Shown piece after piece: positions 1-9,238 of a stretch of 64,000 bases of DNA (positions are counted from its first letter, which is position 1; the number at the start of each line of letters is the position of its first letter). This DNA comes from Roseomonas indoligenes. GTDB taxonomy: Bacteria; Pseudomonadota; Alphaproteobacteria; Acetobacterales; Acetobacteraceae. The stretch is taken from positions 310,001 through 374,000 of the forward strand of contig NZ_JAGIZA010000005.1 in NCBI RefSeq assembly GCF_017813365.1, in the 5' to 3' direction. The position numbers were made by a program, and so were the translations under genes. The notes beneath the pieces are model-generated. The model was not told the DNA's origin. It ran no database searches and saw nothing but the letters and a program-made list of their open reading frames with translations.

Positions 1-826
1 ACGAGAGCGCTGCCTCCGCCACCGCGTCCCGTCCCAGCGCCGCGACGTCCAGCACCGCCCAGCCTTCCGGCCGGAACGTCGCGCAGCCCACCAGCCGCGC
101 CGCTACGGCCGCGCGCAGCCGCGCCCGCCGCATTCCGAAGGCCGAGGCCGCCTCCGCCAAGGCCGCCACGCCCGGCCCCGTGCCGCCCGGATCGTCCAGA
201 GCCCGCCGCAGCCGGGCGCGCGCGAAGCGCGGATCGTCATTGGAAGGGTCGCGCACGGGAACCAGCCCGCGCGCCGCCAGAAACCTCTCGATCGCGGCCG
301 GCGCCACGCCCAGCAAGGGCCGCAGGATCAACACCCCGCCCGCCGGCCGCGCGGGCACCATGCCCGCCAGCCCCGCCACGCCGGATCCCCGAAGCGCCCG
401 GAAGGCCAGCGTCTCCGCCTGGTCCGCCCGGTGCTGCCCGAGCAGAAGCCAGGGCGTCCCCGCCGCCTCGGCAGCAGCCGCCAGGGCCGAAAGCCGCGCC
501 GCCCGGGCCCGCTCGTGGAGACCGGGCCCGGCCGCCAAATAGAGTGCCAACACCTGCGCATCGACGCCAAGTTGGGCGAGCCGCGCAGCCACCCAGGCCG
601 CCTCGCCCCCACTCTCCGGACGCAACCCGTGATCGGCGACAAGCGCCAGCAACCGTCCGCCCCGCGCCGCGGCCCAGTCCCGCGCGAGAACCGCCAGTGC
701 CAGGCTGTGCGGCCCGCCCGAGACGCCGGCCGCCAGCCGGGGCGCGGGCCCGAAAGGCCCCAGCCCCGCCATCGCCGCCGCGAATTCCGAATCCAGTCCT
801 TGCGGCGGCTTCACCGCCGCCCGCAC
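1..826 (-). CDS. tilS: tRNA(Ile)-lysidine synthetase TilS (3' end outside window)
   Basis: Converts the wobble cytidine of tRNA-Ile(CAU) to lysidine using ATP and lysine, in the cytoplasm. The reading frame stays open to the window edge, so the C-terminal part is missing. The PP-loop signature is present near residues 36-41 but reads SGGPHS, where the family has SGGxDS; it is followed by the family motif DHGLRPES. No ATG fits the N-terminal homology, so a GTG at 826 (or 814) is the likely start; an ATG at 772 would remove the segment just before the PP-loop. It begins 5 bases after the cpoB stop, so it is probably the last gene of the tol operon visible here. The Asp-to-His change is one base (GAC to CAC) and could be a lineage variant or a sequence error. 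Confidence 0.88.
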   Translation of the reverse strand, partial: MRAAVKPPQGLDSEFAAAMAGLGPFGPAPRLAAGVSGGPHSLALAVLARDWAAARGGRLLALVADHGLRPESGGEAAWVAARLAQLGVDAQVLALYLAAGPGLHERARAARLSALAAAAEAAGTPWLLLGQHRADQAETLAFRALRGSGVAGLAGMVPARPAGGVLILRPLLGVAPAAIERFLAARGLVPVRDPSNDDPRFARARLRRALDDPGGTGPGVAALAEAASAFGMRRARLRAAVAARLVGCATFRPEGWAVLDVAALGRDAVAEAALS

Positions 827-830
827 GGGC

Positions 831-1754
831 CTAGCGGCAGCCGGCGCGCTGCCGCGCCTGGGTCGCCCGATCCGCCTGCGCCCCGGCCAGCCGGGGGAAC
901 CCCGTCCGCAGGTTGTCCAGCGTCTGGCAGGCTTCCACCTTTGCGTTGAACCCGACGAAGGCGTTCGCCAGCCCGATCAGCGCGTCCGGCGCCCGGCCGG
1001 AGGAGCGCGCCCGGCGATAGGCGTCGTCATAGGCCAGGGCCGCGCCCTGGAAGTCGCGCTTCCCCATCAGCGCATCGCCCAGCAGGACCCCCGCATCCTG
1101 CCCGCGCGCGGTGGAGCGGGAGGCCAGGACCTCCCGTGCGGCCGATTCGGCCGCCGCGTAGTCCCGGCGCCCCAAGGCCGTCTGTCCCTCGCGCAGAGCG
1201 ATCTCCGGCGTGCGAGGCGCCGGCGTGGCCGGCTGGCCCGGCGGGGGGGCAGGTGTGTCACCCGGCGGAGTCAGCGCGCCCTGCTGCTGCCCGCCGGCCG
1301 GTCGCCCCGCCGGGGGGGCTCCTCCGGCTGGGGCAGCGCCGCCACCCCGGCCTTCCAGCGCGTTGAAGCGGTATTCCATGTCGCCCTGCAGCTTCTCCAG
1401 CCGCTCCTGCAGGGTCCGGTTCTGGTACTCGGCCTGCTCGGCGCGGCCGCGCTGGCGCCGCACCTCCTCCTCCAGGTCGCCCACGCGCCCCAGAAGCTGG
1501 CCGACGATCTCGCCGCCCGCTGCCGGCGCACCGCCGCGCCCGGGGGGCGGCAGCTGCGGCTGCGGGTAGCCGCCACCGCCGCCGCTCCGCCGCACGGCCT
1601 CAAGCTCCTGCCGCAGCTGCAGGATCTGGTTCTGCAGGTAGATGCCCTCCCGGCTCTCCGCCTGCGCGAGGGCGCGGCCGGCCGGCACCAGCCCTGCCAG
1701 CACCGCCCCCGCCATCAGAACGCCCCTCACCGGAACGCATCGGGTCCGCAGCAT
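831..1754 (-). CDS. cpoB: Cell division coordinator CpoB (YbgF), Tol-Pal associated
   Basis: Periplasmic partner of TolA that coordinates outer-membrane constriction with septal peptidoglycan synthesis. The 307-residue product has a signal peptide (about 1-30, cleavage after ALA), then a Gln/Glu/Arg-rich coiled coil used for trimerisation in the family, a Pro/Gly/Gln-rich linker around 100-190, and C-terminal TPR-like helices (about 190-305). I chose the ATG at 1754 because it gives a proper signal peptide; the frame is open further upstream but that extension looks non-coding. It follows pal after 164 bases and precedes tilS by 4. Gene order pal-cpoB is the classical one. Confidence 0.9.
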   Translation of the reverse strand: MLRTRCVPVRGVLMAGAVLAGLVPAGRALAQAESREGIYLQNQILQLRQELEAVRRSGGGGGYPQPQLPPPGRGGAPAAGGEIVGQLLGRVGDLEEEVRRQRGRAEQAEYQNRTLQERLEKLQGDMEYRFNALEGRGGGAAPAGGAPPAGRPAGGQQQGALTPPGDTPAPPPGQPATPAPRTPEIALREGQTALGRRDYAAAESAAREVLASRSTARGQDAGVLLGDALMGKRDFQGAALAYDDAYRRARSSGRAPDALIGLANAFVGFNAKVEACQTLDNLRTGFPRLAGAQADRATQARQRAGCR

Positions 1755-1918
1755 CCCTGAAATCCCCTCGTGGTGCGCCCGAGACCCGGCGCAGCCCTTC
1801 ACGGCGTGGCCCCGCCGCGCCCCATCATCGGACCAGCCCGCCGACGCGGGCAAGCATCCCATCCACCCAACGAAAGGGCGGGTGAGGCCCGGCGCGCGGG
1901 GCACCGGGCCCGCAGTCC

Positions 1919-2422
1919 TCAGCGGACCGTCGTCACCGCGCGGCGGTTCTGCGCCCAGGACGCCTCGTCGGAGCCGAGCGCCGCCGGGCGGTCCTTGCCG
2001 TAGGACACCGTCTGGATCCGCTGGCCGGAGACGCCGCCCGCCACCAGCAGGTCGCGCGCGTTGTTGGCGCGGCGCTGGCCGAGGGCCAGGTTGTACTCGC
2101 GGGTGCCGCGCTCGTCGGCATGGCCCTCCATGTACACCGTCACCTGCGGGTAGCGGGCCAGCCAGGCGGCCTGGCGCTGCAGCACGTCGCGGCCATCGGC
2201 GCGAACCTGGCTGCTATCGGTGTCGAAGAGAACGCGGTCGCCGACATTGGCGACCAGGTCCTCCTGGCTACCCGGGCGCGCGCTGCCCATGCCGCTTCCG
2301 CCGGCACCCGCCAGCCCGCCCGAACCGCCCGCGCCGGTCGCCGCGGCGTTCTGGTCCTCGTTCGAGCAGGCCGAGAGCAGGGCAATGGCCCCGAGGGCGG
2401 CCAGGATCTTCACGTTCATCAT
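1919..2422 (-). CDS. pal: Peptidoglycan-associated lipoprotein Pal
   Basis: Outer-membrane lipoprotein that binds peptidoglycan and is mobilised by TolB/TolA during division. The 167-residue product starts with a lipoprotein signal whose lipobox LLSAC puts the lipidated Cys at residue 19. A short Gly/Ser linker follows, then a complete OmpA-like domain (about 60-167) with the GHADERG segment and the NNARD region, where the diaminopimelate-binding Asp and Arg lie in the family. There are two adjacent ATG codons (2422 and 2419); either gives the same mature lipoprotein. It lies 36 bases after tolB and is certainly part of the same operon. Confidence 0.95.
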   Translation of the reverse strand: MMNVKILAALGAIALLSACSNEDQNAAATGAGGSGGLAGAGGSGMGSARPGSQEDLVANVGDRVLFDTDSSQVRADGRDVLQRQAAWLARYPQVTVYMEGHADERGTREYNLALGQRRANNARDLLVAGGVSGQRIQTVSYGKDRPAALGSDEASWAQNRRAVTTVR

Positions 2423-2458
2423 GCACTCCTATGCAAAGGTTTCAGTTTCGGATTGCGA

Positions 2459-3799
2459 TCAGGCCAACAAGGGTGACCAGGACGGATCGGTTGCATCGGT
2501 CGGCGTGACCATCTGCCGCTCGTTGAAGCCCGCGATGTCGATCTGGGCCAGCCGGGCGGAATAGCCCTCGCCCCGCGCGCCGCTCGCCCGGCTCTCGCGG
2601 TAGAAGGCAAGAACACGGCCATTCGGCGCGAAGGTCGGACCTTCCATGCCCCAGCCCTCAGACAGGATCCGCTCGCCGGAGCCGTCGGGCCGCATTACCC
2701 CGATCCCGAACTGCCCGCCGGAGATGCGGGTGAAGGCGATCAGGTCCCCGCGCGGCGACCAGACCGGCGTCGCGTAGCGCCCGCGCCCGAAGGAGATGCG
2801 CCGCGCCCCGCCGCCGCCGGCCGACATGACGTAGATCTGCTGGTCCCCGCCCCGGTCGGAGTTGAAGACGATCTGCGAACCGTCCGGGCTGTAGCAGGGC
2901 GAGACGTCGAGCCCGCCGCCGGAGGTGAGCTGCCGCTGCGCACCCGAGCCGGCATCCACCGCGTAGATGTTGGCGTCGCCACCCGTTGCATAGGACAGCA
3001 CAACCGTCCGCCCGTCCGGGCTGAAGCGCGGGGAGAGCGTCATGCCCGGGAAGGAGCCGAGAACCCGCGAGGAGCCGCTGTTCAGGTCGAACAGGTACAC
3101 GCGCGGCTGGTTCTGGAAATAGGACATGAACACGATCTGCTGCGCGTTCGGATGGAAGCGCGGCGAGAGAACCTGGAAGGACCCGTCCGTGAGGAAGCGG
3201 TTGTTCTCCCCGTCCTGGTCCATGATCGCCAGCCGGCGGGTGCGCCGGTCCCGCGGCCCACTCTCGGCCACGTAGACGATCCGCGTGTCGAAATAACCCT
3301 TCTCGCCCAGCAGCCGCTCGTAGATCACGTCGGAGATCAGGTGCGCGATTCGCCGCCACTGGGCGGCCGGCGCCGTGAAGGCGGTGCCCTGGATCTGCTG
3401 CTCCGGCAGCACGTCCCACAGGCGGAACTCCACGCGCAGCCGCCCGCCGGAGTCCTCCACCCGCCCCGTCACCAGCGCGTTGGCACCGATCACCCGCCAG
3501 TCCTGGAAGCGCGGCGTGGCGGCCGCGGCCTCGGCGCTCTGGATGAAGGCGGCGTTGTCCACCGGGCGGAACAGGCCGGAATTGCGGAGGTTGGCCTGGA
3601 TCACGCGCGCGATGTCCGCGCCCCGGCCGCCGCCGGCCAGCGCCGGCACGGCGATCGGGATCGGATCCGTGCGGGCCTTGGTGATGTCGATCACGGCGCC
3701 CTGGCCACCAGCGGTGGTCCCCTGGGCGCGCACGGTCGCGGGCACGGTGAGAAGCGCGGCGCCACCCAGGATCAGGCCACGCCGATCGGTCGTCATCAT
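2459..3799 (-). CDS. tolB: Tol-Pal system protein TolB
   Basis: Periplasmic beta-propeller protein that shuttles between Pal and TolA. The 446-residue length is normal. An N-terminal signal with adjacent arginines (DRRG followed by a hydrophobic stretch ending in VRAQG) is Tat-like, which is known for some alphaproteobacterial TolB proteins. Residues about 35-170 form the N-terminal TolB domain, and repeated blades of the type SPDGxxIVF/L (for example [27 protein letters not shown]) make the C-terminal propeller. Start at 3799, with a second ATG at once after it. It sits between tolA and pal; the 118-base gap to tolA shows no gene. Confidence 0.95.
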   Translation of the reverse strand: MMTTDRRGLILGGAALLTVPATVRAQGTTAGGQGAVIDITKARTDPIPIAVPALAGGGRGADIARVIQANLRNSGLFRPVDNAAFIQSAEAAAATPRFQDWRVIGANALVTGRVEDSGGRLRVEFRLWDVLPEQQIQGTAFTAPAAQWRRIAHLISDVIYERLLGEKGYFDTRIVYVAESGPRDRRTRRLAIMDQDGENNRFLTDGSFQVLSPRFHPNAQQIVFMSYFQNQPRVYLFDLNSGSSRVLGSFPGMTLSPRFSPDGRTVVLSYATGGDANIYAVDAGSGAQRQLTSGGGLDVSPCYSPDGSQIVFNSDRGGDQQIYVMSAGGGGARRISFGRGRYATPVWSPRGDLIAFTRISGGQFGIGVMRPDGSGERILSEGWGMEGPTFAPNGRVLAFYRESRASGARGEGYSARLAQIDIAGFNERQMVTPTDATDPSWSPLLA

Positions 3800-3917
3800 G
3801 GATGCGAAACCTCGGAGCTGCGGGAGGGGGAAAGAGCCGAAGCCGCGACGGGGCGCAACCCGCCAGGGCGGGAAAGCCCGCGCTTCCCCTGAGAGTTGAT
3901 CGCGCGCGGGCCGGGCA

Positions 3918-5201
3918 TCAACGCGTCAGCCCCCGCGGATTGAAACGGAAGATGGCGTTGTTGATCGCTGCCAGCTTGTCACGCGGGAAGGGCAGCGGCG
4001 AGCACTTGGGGTCCATCAGCGCGCGCCGCGCCGCCTCGAACACCGCCCGCGCCCGCGGCTCGGAAGGGATCGCGCCGGCCGGGCGCACCACGCGCACCGT
4101 GCCGCTGGCATCCGCCTCCACCTTCAGTTCCACGACGATGCTGGAGATGTCGGGCGCCCCGGCATCTACCGACCAGCACTCGCTGATCTTGTCCGCCACG
4201 CCCCGGATCTCGCCGGAGGTCAGCGCGGCCGTCCCTGTCGGCGCCCCGCCGCCCCGGGCGGGACTGCCCGCCGCTGGATTGGGGCGGCTGGACGGCGCCT
4301 GGTTCTGCGCCTGCATCGCGCGCAGCCGCTCCAGCGTGTTCTGCGCGGCGTTGCTGTTCTCCGCCGGGTTCCGCACGGGCGGTGTCTGCCCCGTGCCCGG
4401 GCGGTTGTTGCTCTCCCGCGCCGGCGGCACGGGCGGCTGGTTCGGCACTGCGTTCGGCCGCGCCGGGGCCGGTGGCGCGGGCGGGCTGGCGGCTGCCTGC
4501 TGCTGCGGGGGCGCCGGGGGTGCCGGTGGGGCCGGCGGCGCGGGCGGGGTCTGGGCTGCCTGCCGCTGCGGCGGCGTGGGCGCGGAAGGCCGCGGCGGCG
4601 CGGGCGGCGTCGGCGTCGGCGGCGTCTGCTGCACCTGCTGCTGCACCCCGTCCGGCATGGGCGGCGCGGGCGGCGGCGGCAGGGGCAGCGGTGGCAGCGG
4701 CGGGGCCGGCGGCGTCGCCTGGGCCTGCTGCTGCGCGGGCGCGGGCGGCGAAGGGCGCGGGGGTGTCGGCGCGGGCGGCGTCGGGGTGGGCGCAGGCGGC
4801 AGGGGCAGCGGCGGCACGGCCGTCGGCGTGGGCGGCACGGGCGTCGGCGGCGCCGGCATCTGCGGCGCCGCCGGGTTGGGCGGCGGCGGTGGCGGCAGCG
4901 GCGTCGGCGGCTCGTTCCGCGGCGGTTCGGGCGGCGTGGGGGTCGGAGTCGGGGTGGGCGGCGTCCGATCCGGCGCGGGCGGGGCGGGCAAGGGAAGCGG
5001 CTCCGGCGCCTGGGCCAGCTGCGGCATGTCCGGCGTCACGATCTCGACGGGCATGGCCGTCTCCACCGGCTCCGGCAGTTCCCGGCCCGGCAGCTCGATC
5101 AGCAGCAGCAGGAACACCACGGCATGCGCCACCAGCGACGCCACCAGCCAGGGGCGGAGCCGGTCGGCGCGCCCATCCATGAAGCCCTGCGCCCCCGACA
5201 T
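3918..5201 (-). CDS. tolA: TolA-like energy transducer with proline-rich periplasmic spacer
   Basis: Inner-membrane anchored protein that carries the proton-motive-force signal from TolQR to TolB/Pal. The 427-residue product has one N-terminal transmembrane helix (about 17-37, including the SLVAHAVVF segment typical of TolA/TonB), a long Pro/Ala/Gln-rich spacer (about 50-300), and a C-terminal domain (about 325-427) with the TolA-III pattern ending in FRFNPRGL. The ATG at 5201 lies 5 bases after the tolR stop and gives the expected short cytoplasmic tail; the frame extends upstream but overlaps tolR. The spacer is made of PPxP and PTPTP runs, more like TonB than the Ala/Lys-rich helix of enterobacterial TolA. 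Identity rests on operon position plus the C-terminal domain. Confidence 0.88.
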   Translation of the reverse strand: MSGAQGFMDGRADRLRPWLVASLVAHAVVFLLLLIELPGRELPEPVETAMPVEIVTPDMPQLAQAPEPLPLPAPPAPDRTPPTPTPTPTPPEPPRNEPPTPLPPPPPPNPAAPQMPAPPTPVPPTPTAVPPLPLPPAPTPTPPAPTPPRPSPPAPAQQQAQATPPAPPLPPLPLPPPPAPPMPDGVQQQVQQTPPTPTPPAPPRPSAPTPPQRQAAQTPPAPPAPPAPPAPPQQQAAASPPAPPAPARPNAVPNQPPVPPARESNNRPGTGQTPPVRNPAENSNAAQNTLERLRAMQAQNQAPSSRPNPAAGSPARGGGAPTGTAALTSGEIRGVADKISECWSVDAGAPDISSIVVELKVEADASGTVRVVRPAGAIPSEPRARAVFEAARRALMDPKCSPLPFPRDKLAAINNAIFRFNPRGLTR

Positions 5202-5205
5202 CGGA

Positions 5206-5745
5206 CTACCGCCTCGGCGCGCCCGCCGGTGCGGCCGGGGCCGCGGAGGCGGCCGCACCGCGCGCGGGGGCCGCGCCGGCGGCGCCGCCGGTGCGGGCCG
5301 GCGTGCCCGCCGGCTGCTCCGCCAGCAGCGCCACGCGGGAGAAGCCGGCGGAGGAGACGATCCCCATCACCTCCATGATCTTCCCGTAGGCGATGCTCCG
5401 GTCCCCGCGCACGAAGATCCGGCGCTCCGGCTGGCCCTGGGGCTGGTTCTCCATGATGGCGCGAAGCTGCGGTACCAGCCCTTCGGCCTGGACTTCCGTC
5501 TCCTGCAGGAAGATCCGCCCCTCCGGGTTGATGGAGATGGTGATCGGCTCCTGCTCCTGGTTCAGGGCCGCCGCCTGGGTCTTGGGCAGGTCCACGGGCA
5601 CGCCCACCGTCATCAGCGGCGCGGCCACCATGAAGATGATGAGCAGGACGAGCATCACGTCCACCAGCGGGGTGACGTTGATCTCCGCCATCGGCCGGCG
5701 CCGCCGCCCGCCGCGCCCGCCGCCCGTCTGGATCGAGGCAGCCAT
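5206..5745 (-). CDS. tolR: Tol-Pal proton-channel subunit TolR (ExbD family)
   Basis: Together with TolQ forms the proton-conducting motor that energises TolA. The 179-residue product has a basic cytoplasmic N-terminus, then the motif AEINVTPLVDVMLVLLIIFM that starts the single transmembrane helix; Asp29 is the conserved protonatable residue. The periplasmic domain (about 50-145) contains the FVRGDRSIAYGKIMEVM segment usual in TolR/ExbD. The C-terminal about 30 residues are an Ala/Gly/Pro-rich tail longer than in enterobacterial TolR. The ATG at 5745 lies 4 bases after the tolQ stop, which points to coupled translation. Confidence 0.94.
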   Translation of the reverse strand: MAASIQTGGGRGGRRRRPMAEINVTPLVDVMLVLLIIFMVAAPLMTVGVPVDLPKTQAAALNQEQEPITISINPEGRIFLQETEVQAEGLVPQLRAIMENQPQGQPERRIFVRGDRSIAYGKIMEVMGIVSSAGFSRVALLAEQPAGTPARTGGAAGAAPARGAAASAAPAAPAGAPRR

Positions 5746-5749
5746 CGCC

Positions 5750-6514
<765 letters not shown>

Positions 6515-6673
6515 GGGCGGTCTCCTCGTTCACGCGCCCGATCCGGGCGCCATCCCCTGGCGCCCCCCGGCGCCCCCCAGGCCCTCTCGGGCCGAACCCT
6601 CATCCCCAGCCGGACTCTGCCCGGCGCGGGGAGCGGCAATGCGGCAGCCCCGCCACCACATCGCCCGAATTCG

Positions 6674-7081
6674 TCAGGCCTCCGGACGCAGCGCGGAGCG
6701 CCAGGGCTCCGGCAGCGGCACCGGCCGCAGGCTCTCCTGCGAGACGCAGACCAGCCCTACTTTCAAGCGCGCCAGCACCCCGCCATCCTCCGCCACCACG
6801 TCCTGCCCCACCTCGAGCGAGGCGGCCCCCGCCTTCAGCACCCGCGTCTCGATGGACACGAGGTCATCCAGCCGCGCGGGCCGCAGATACGCCACTTCGA
6901 TGCGTCGCACCACAAGCAACGAAGCATGACGTTCCATTAGAAGATGATGCGGCAAGCCTATGTCGCGCAAGGATTCCGTTCGTGCCCGCTCCGCCCAGCG
7001 GAGATAGTTGGCGTGATAGGCCACGCCGCCCGCATCGGTGTCCTCGAAATAGATCCGGATGGGATAGCGATGCACGGCCAT
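6674..7081 (-). CDS. ybgC: Tol-Pal system-associated acyl-CoA thioesterase YbgC
   Basis: Hot-dog fold thioesterase of the 4-hydroxybenzoyl-CoA type that hydrolyses acyl-CoA or acyl-ACP; it is the usual first gene of tol clusters. The 135-residue product has the family signature YFEDTDAGGVAYHANYLRWAE (residues 11-31) with the catalytic Asp in EDTDAGG. The ATG at 7081 places this motif at the usual distance from the N-terminus; an upstream in-frame start at 7135 would add 18 residues without homology. It heads the minus-strand tol operon, so the operon promoter should lie in 7082-7300. Confidence 0.92.
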   Translation of the reverse strand: MAVHRYPIRIYFEDTDAGGVAYHANYLRWAERARTESLRDIGLPHHLLMERHASLLVVRRIEVAYLRPARLDDLVSIETRVLKAGAASLEVGQDVVAEDGGVLARLKVGLVCVSQESLRPVPLPEPWRSALRPEA

Positions 7082-7294
7082 GGCGCCCGCCCCTAGCGCC
7101 AATCGTGCCGCCCGCCCAGGGGTCCCGGGCCGCATCGGCCCGTCCTCACGCCGATCGCGGCAGGGTCGACGTTACGCCCCGGGCCGGCCCCATGCCCCGG
7201 CATCCCGCCAGCCGGCAACCCGGCTCGTGTCAGGTTTCCTGACGAACCCGGGATGCCATTCACCTAAAACATTGATTGTACGCGATAAAATTCC

Positions 7295-7310
7295 TGGCAC
7301 GCCGCATGTA
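7295..7310 (+). promoter_or_regulatory. Possible sigma-54 (-24/-12) promoter of the PEP-CTERM gene
   Basis: TGGCAC at 7295-7300, five bases, then ATGTA at 7306-7310. The -24 half matches the consensus TGGCAC exactly, while the -12 half matches TTGCA at only three of five positions and lacks the GC pair. It lies in a locally AT-richer stretch, 45 bases before the ATG at 7356, a fitting distance for a transcription start near 7322. PEP-CTERM genes in Zoogloea and other bacteria are known to use RpoN with PrsK/PrsR, which is why I record it. The weak -12 half keeps confidence low. Confidence 0.35.
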
Positions 7311-7355
7311 GTCCCTCTCTCCAGTGGATATCCTTCCACATACTGGAGACATGCG

Positions 7356-7916
7356 ATGAAACGCATTCTTTCCGCCGCGGCGGTGCTGTCGGCGCTTGTC
7401 GGCCTCGCCGGCGCAAACCAGGCCTCCGCGGCCCCGATCGTCCTCACCTTCGACACGGCGGGCAACTACCCCGTCTATACGGAGAAGGGCCTCACCATCA
7501 CCCCGATCCTCGGCTCCACGGCCGTTCCCATCGCCAATGGCCGGTTCGATCTGCCCTGCTGCAGCGGGGCAGACCGGAACTTCTCCTTCACGACGGGCAG
7601 CGCCTTCGACTTCATCAGCCTCCTCTTCAACCATAGCGATGTCGGCGATCCCTATACCTTCACGGGCTACCGGAACGGGCAGCAGGTCACCCAGCAGGTC
7701 GTGAACGGGAATGATGTCGGCACCGTCCTGTTCCCGACCTTCACGAATCTGACCGAGGTGCGTGTCTTCTTTGGCGGCGCCTTCTACGACCCGGACATGG
7801 ACAACCTCACCTACCAGGCCTCCGCCGCCGTGACGGTTCCGGAGCCCATGTCCATCACCCTGCTCGGCGCGGGCCTGCTCGGGCTCGGGCTCGTCCGCCG
7901 CAAGGCGCGCGGCTGA
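7356..7916 (+). CDS. PEP-CTERM sorting-domain secreted protein
   Basis: A 186-residue exported protein of unknown specific function. It has a Sec signal peptide (about 1-26, cleavage near ASA), a beta-rich middle region with many Thr, Asn and aromatic residues and a Cys pair in LPCCSG, and a C-terminal sorting tail: VPEPMS, a hydrophobic helix rich in Leu and Gly, then the basic end VRRKARG. Such tails are recognised by exosortase (EpsH/XrtA types), which cuts at the PEP site and anchors or releases the protein for the exopolysaccharide matrix. No exosortase gene is in this window. An ATG at 7351 is followed by a stop two codons later, so the start is the ATG at 7356, preceded by CTGGAG. The gene stands alone on the plus strand between the tol operon and a binding protein. 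Confidence 0.88.
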   Translation: MKRILSAAAVLSALVGLAGANQASAAPIVLTFDTAGNYPVYTEKGLTITPILGSTAVPIANGRFDLPCCSGADRNFSFTTGSAFDFISLLFNHSDVGDPYTFTGYRNGQQVTQQVVNGNDVGTVLFPTFTNLTEVRVFFGGAFYDPDMDNLTYQASAAVTVPEPMSITLLGAGLLGLGLVRRKARG

Positions 7917-7932
7917 TCCATTGCGACACGGC

Positions 7933-7958
7933 GAGGCCCTGCCACCCAGCGGGGCCTC
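7933..7958. terminator. Hairpin downstream of the PEP-CTERM gene
   Basis: GAGGCCC at 7933-7939 pairs with GGGCCTC at 7952-7958 around a 12-base loop, 16 bases after the stop. No clear T-run follows on either strand, so it is a possible weak terminator between two convergent genes. Confidence 0.4.
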
Positions 7959-8009
7959 ATCGGCAGGGAACGGGAACCCGCAAGGCCCCCTCGCCGGCCG
8001 GAATGGCCT

Positions 8010-9164
8010 CTAGCCCAGCCCGGTCCAGAAGCTGCCCTCGTAGGGGAAGGCGGAAAAGCGCCCGTTGATCTCGGCCAGCGTCGCCGCGGGATCCAGCGCC
8101 CCGAATATCTCCGGGCGCACCCAGCGCGCCATTGCCTCCTCCGCCACGATGTTGATCGCGGATTGGGTGAAGGCGTGCCAGAGCCCGAAGGCCCGCCTCG
8201 CCCTTGCCGCCGGCAGCGCGGCCAGCTCCGGCGCGCGCATCACCACCTCCAGGCTGGCCCGCGCCGCCTCGGGCGAGACCCCGCCGCCGAGCTGGAGGCC
8301 CGCGGTCTCGCCCTGCACCGCCGTGCCCGTGCCGATGAAGACCTCCGCGCCCGAGAGCAGCACGCTCTCAACCGGGATCGAGCCTCCGCCCCCGGGAACC
8401 ACGCCCGCAGCCACGTTCCGCGCCCGCAAGGCCACCAGGAATTCCCCAACCGAACCCTCCGGCCCCGGCGCCCAGCAGCAGGGCCAGCGGCCGGCATAGG
8501 CGGCGAAAAGCACGCGCGGCCCCTCCCCGCCTCTCGCCGCGACACCGCCGGCGATGCGGGCCTTCCGTTCCTCGATGAAGGCCGTGATGCCCTCAGCCCG
8601 CTCCTCCTGCCCCAGCGCGGCGCCGAGCAGCCGCAGGCCCGGCACCGTGTTCCGCGCCGGCCGCTGGAAGAAGTCCACATAGACCACCGGCACGCCCGAG
8701 CCTTCCAGAAGCTCCACCGCCCGCCGCATCTCCTGCGAATTCGCCTGCCAGGCGCTGAGCACCACCAGATCCGGCCGCAGCGCCAAGGCGCGCTCCGCCG
8801 GGAAGCCCTGCCCCACCGAGGCCGTCAGCTCCGGCACCCTCTCCAGCGCCGGGAAGCGTCGCCGCAGCGCCGTGTCCATCGCCGCATCCACCCGCTTCAG
8901 CTCACCCCCGGTCCCGACGAGGATGGAGACGGGGTCGGGGTGCACCAGGGCTAGGTTCAGCAGCTGGAACCCCTCCCCCAGCAGCACCGCGCGGGGCGGC
9001 GCCTTGATCGTCACCCGCCGGCCCAGGACATCGGTGACGGTCCGGGGCCAGGCCCCCTGCCCCCGCGCCGAACCGACCGCCAGCACCCCGGCCACCCCCA
9101 ACACGGCGCGACGAGGCAAGGCAGGACGTGGGTGAGAGGGAAGGGTTCGGGCCACGTCATCCAT
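8010..9164 (-). CDS. ABC transporter substrate-binding protein, siderophore/cobalamin/metal type
   Basis: A 384-residue periplasmic receptor of the type-III fold (PF01497-like), which in the family binds iron-siderophore, haem or cobalamin. The N-terminus has a Tat-like signal (PRRAVLG then a hydrophobic run ending in SARGQG). The mature protein opens with the family phrase VTDVLGRRVTIKAPPRAVLL, then ALALRPDLVVLSAW and a C-terminal lobe with WHAFTQSAINIVAEEAMARW. The start at 9164 was chosen because the longer frame (to 9218) only adds residues before the signal. No permease, ATPase or TonB receptor lies next to it, so the ligand cannot be deduced. An adjacent small gap of 74 bases separates it from ruvB. 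Confidence 0.82.
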   Translation of the reverse strand: MDDVARTLPSHPRPALPRRAVLGVAGVLAVGSARGQGAWPRTVTDVLGRRVTIKAPPRAVLLGEGFQLLNLALVHPDPVSILVGTGGELKRVDAAMDTALRRRFPALERVPELTASVGQGFPAERALALRPDLVVLSAWQANSQEMRRAVELLEGSGVPVVYVDFFQRPARNTVPGLRLLGAALGQEERAEGITAFIEERKARIAGGVAARGGEGPRVLFAAYAGRWPCCWAPGPEGSVGEFLVALRARNVAAGVVPGGGGSIPVESVLLSGAEVFIGTGTAVQGETAGLQLGGGVSPEAARASLEVVMRAPELAALPAARARRAFGLWHAFTQSAINIVAEEAMARWVRPEIFGALDPAATLAEINGRFSAFPYEGSFWTGLG

Positions 9165-9238
9165 CCGCCGGGTTCCTGCGAGCCGTTCGCAGTTAACCCT
9201 GCCGTGGCCAGGCGGCAAGCTGACCGGGGTGAAGGGCG

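Noticed and set aside
328-642. Open frame of about 100 codons on the minus strand inside tilS
   Set aside because: It lies in another frame of the tilS coding sequence, and its product is a low-complexity Arg/Gly/Pro chain typical of GC-rich shadows.
7280-7355. Riboswitch or other structured leader before the PEP-CTERM gene
   Set aside because: The AT-richer stretch does not form a convincing stem pattern by eye and matches no riboswitch core I know.
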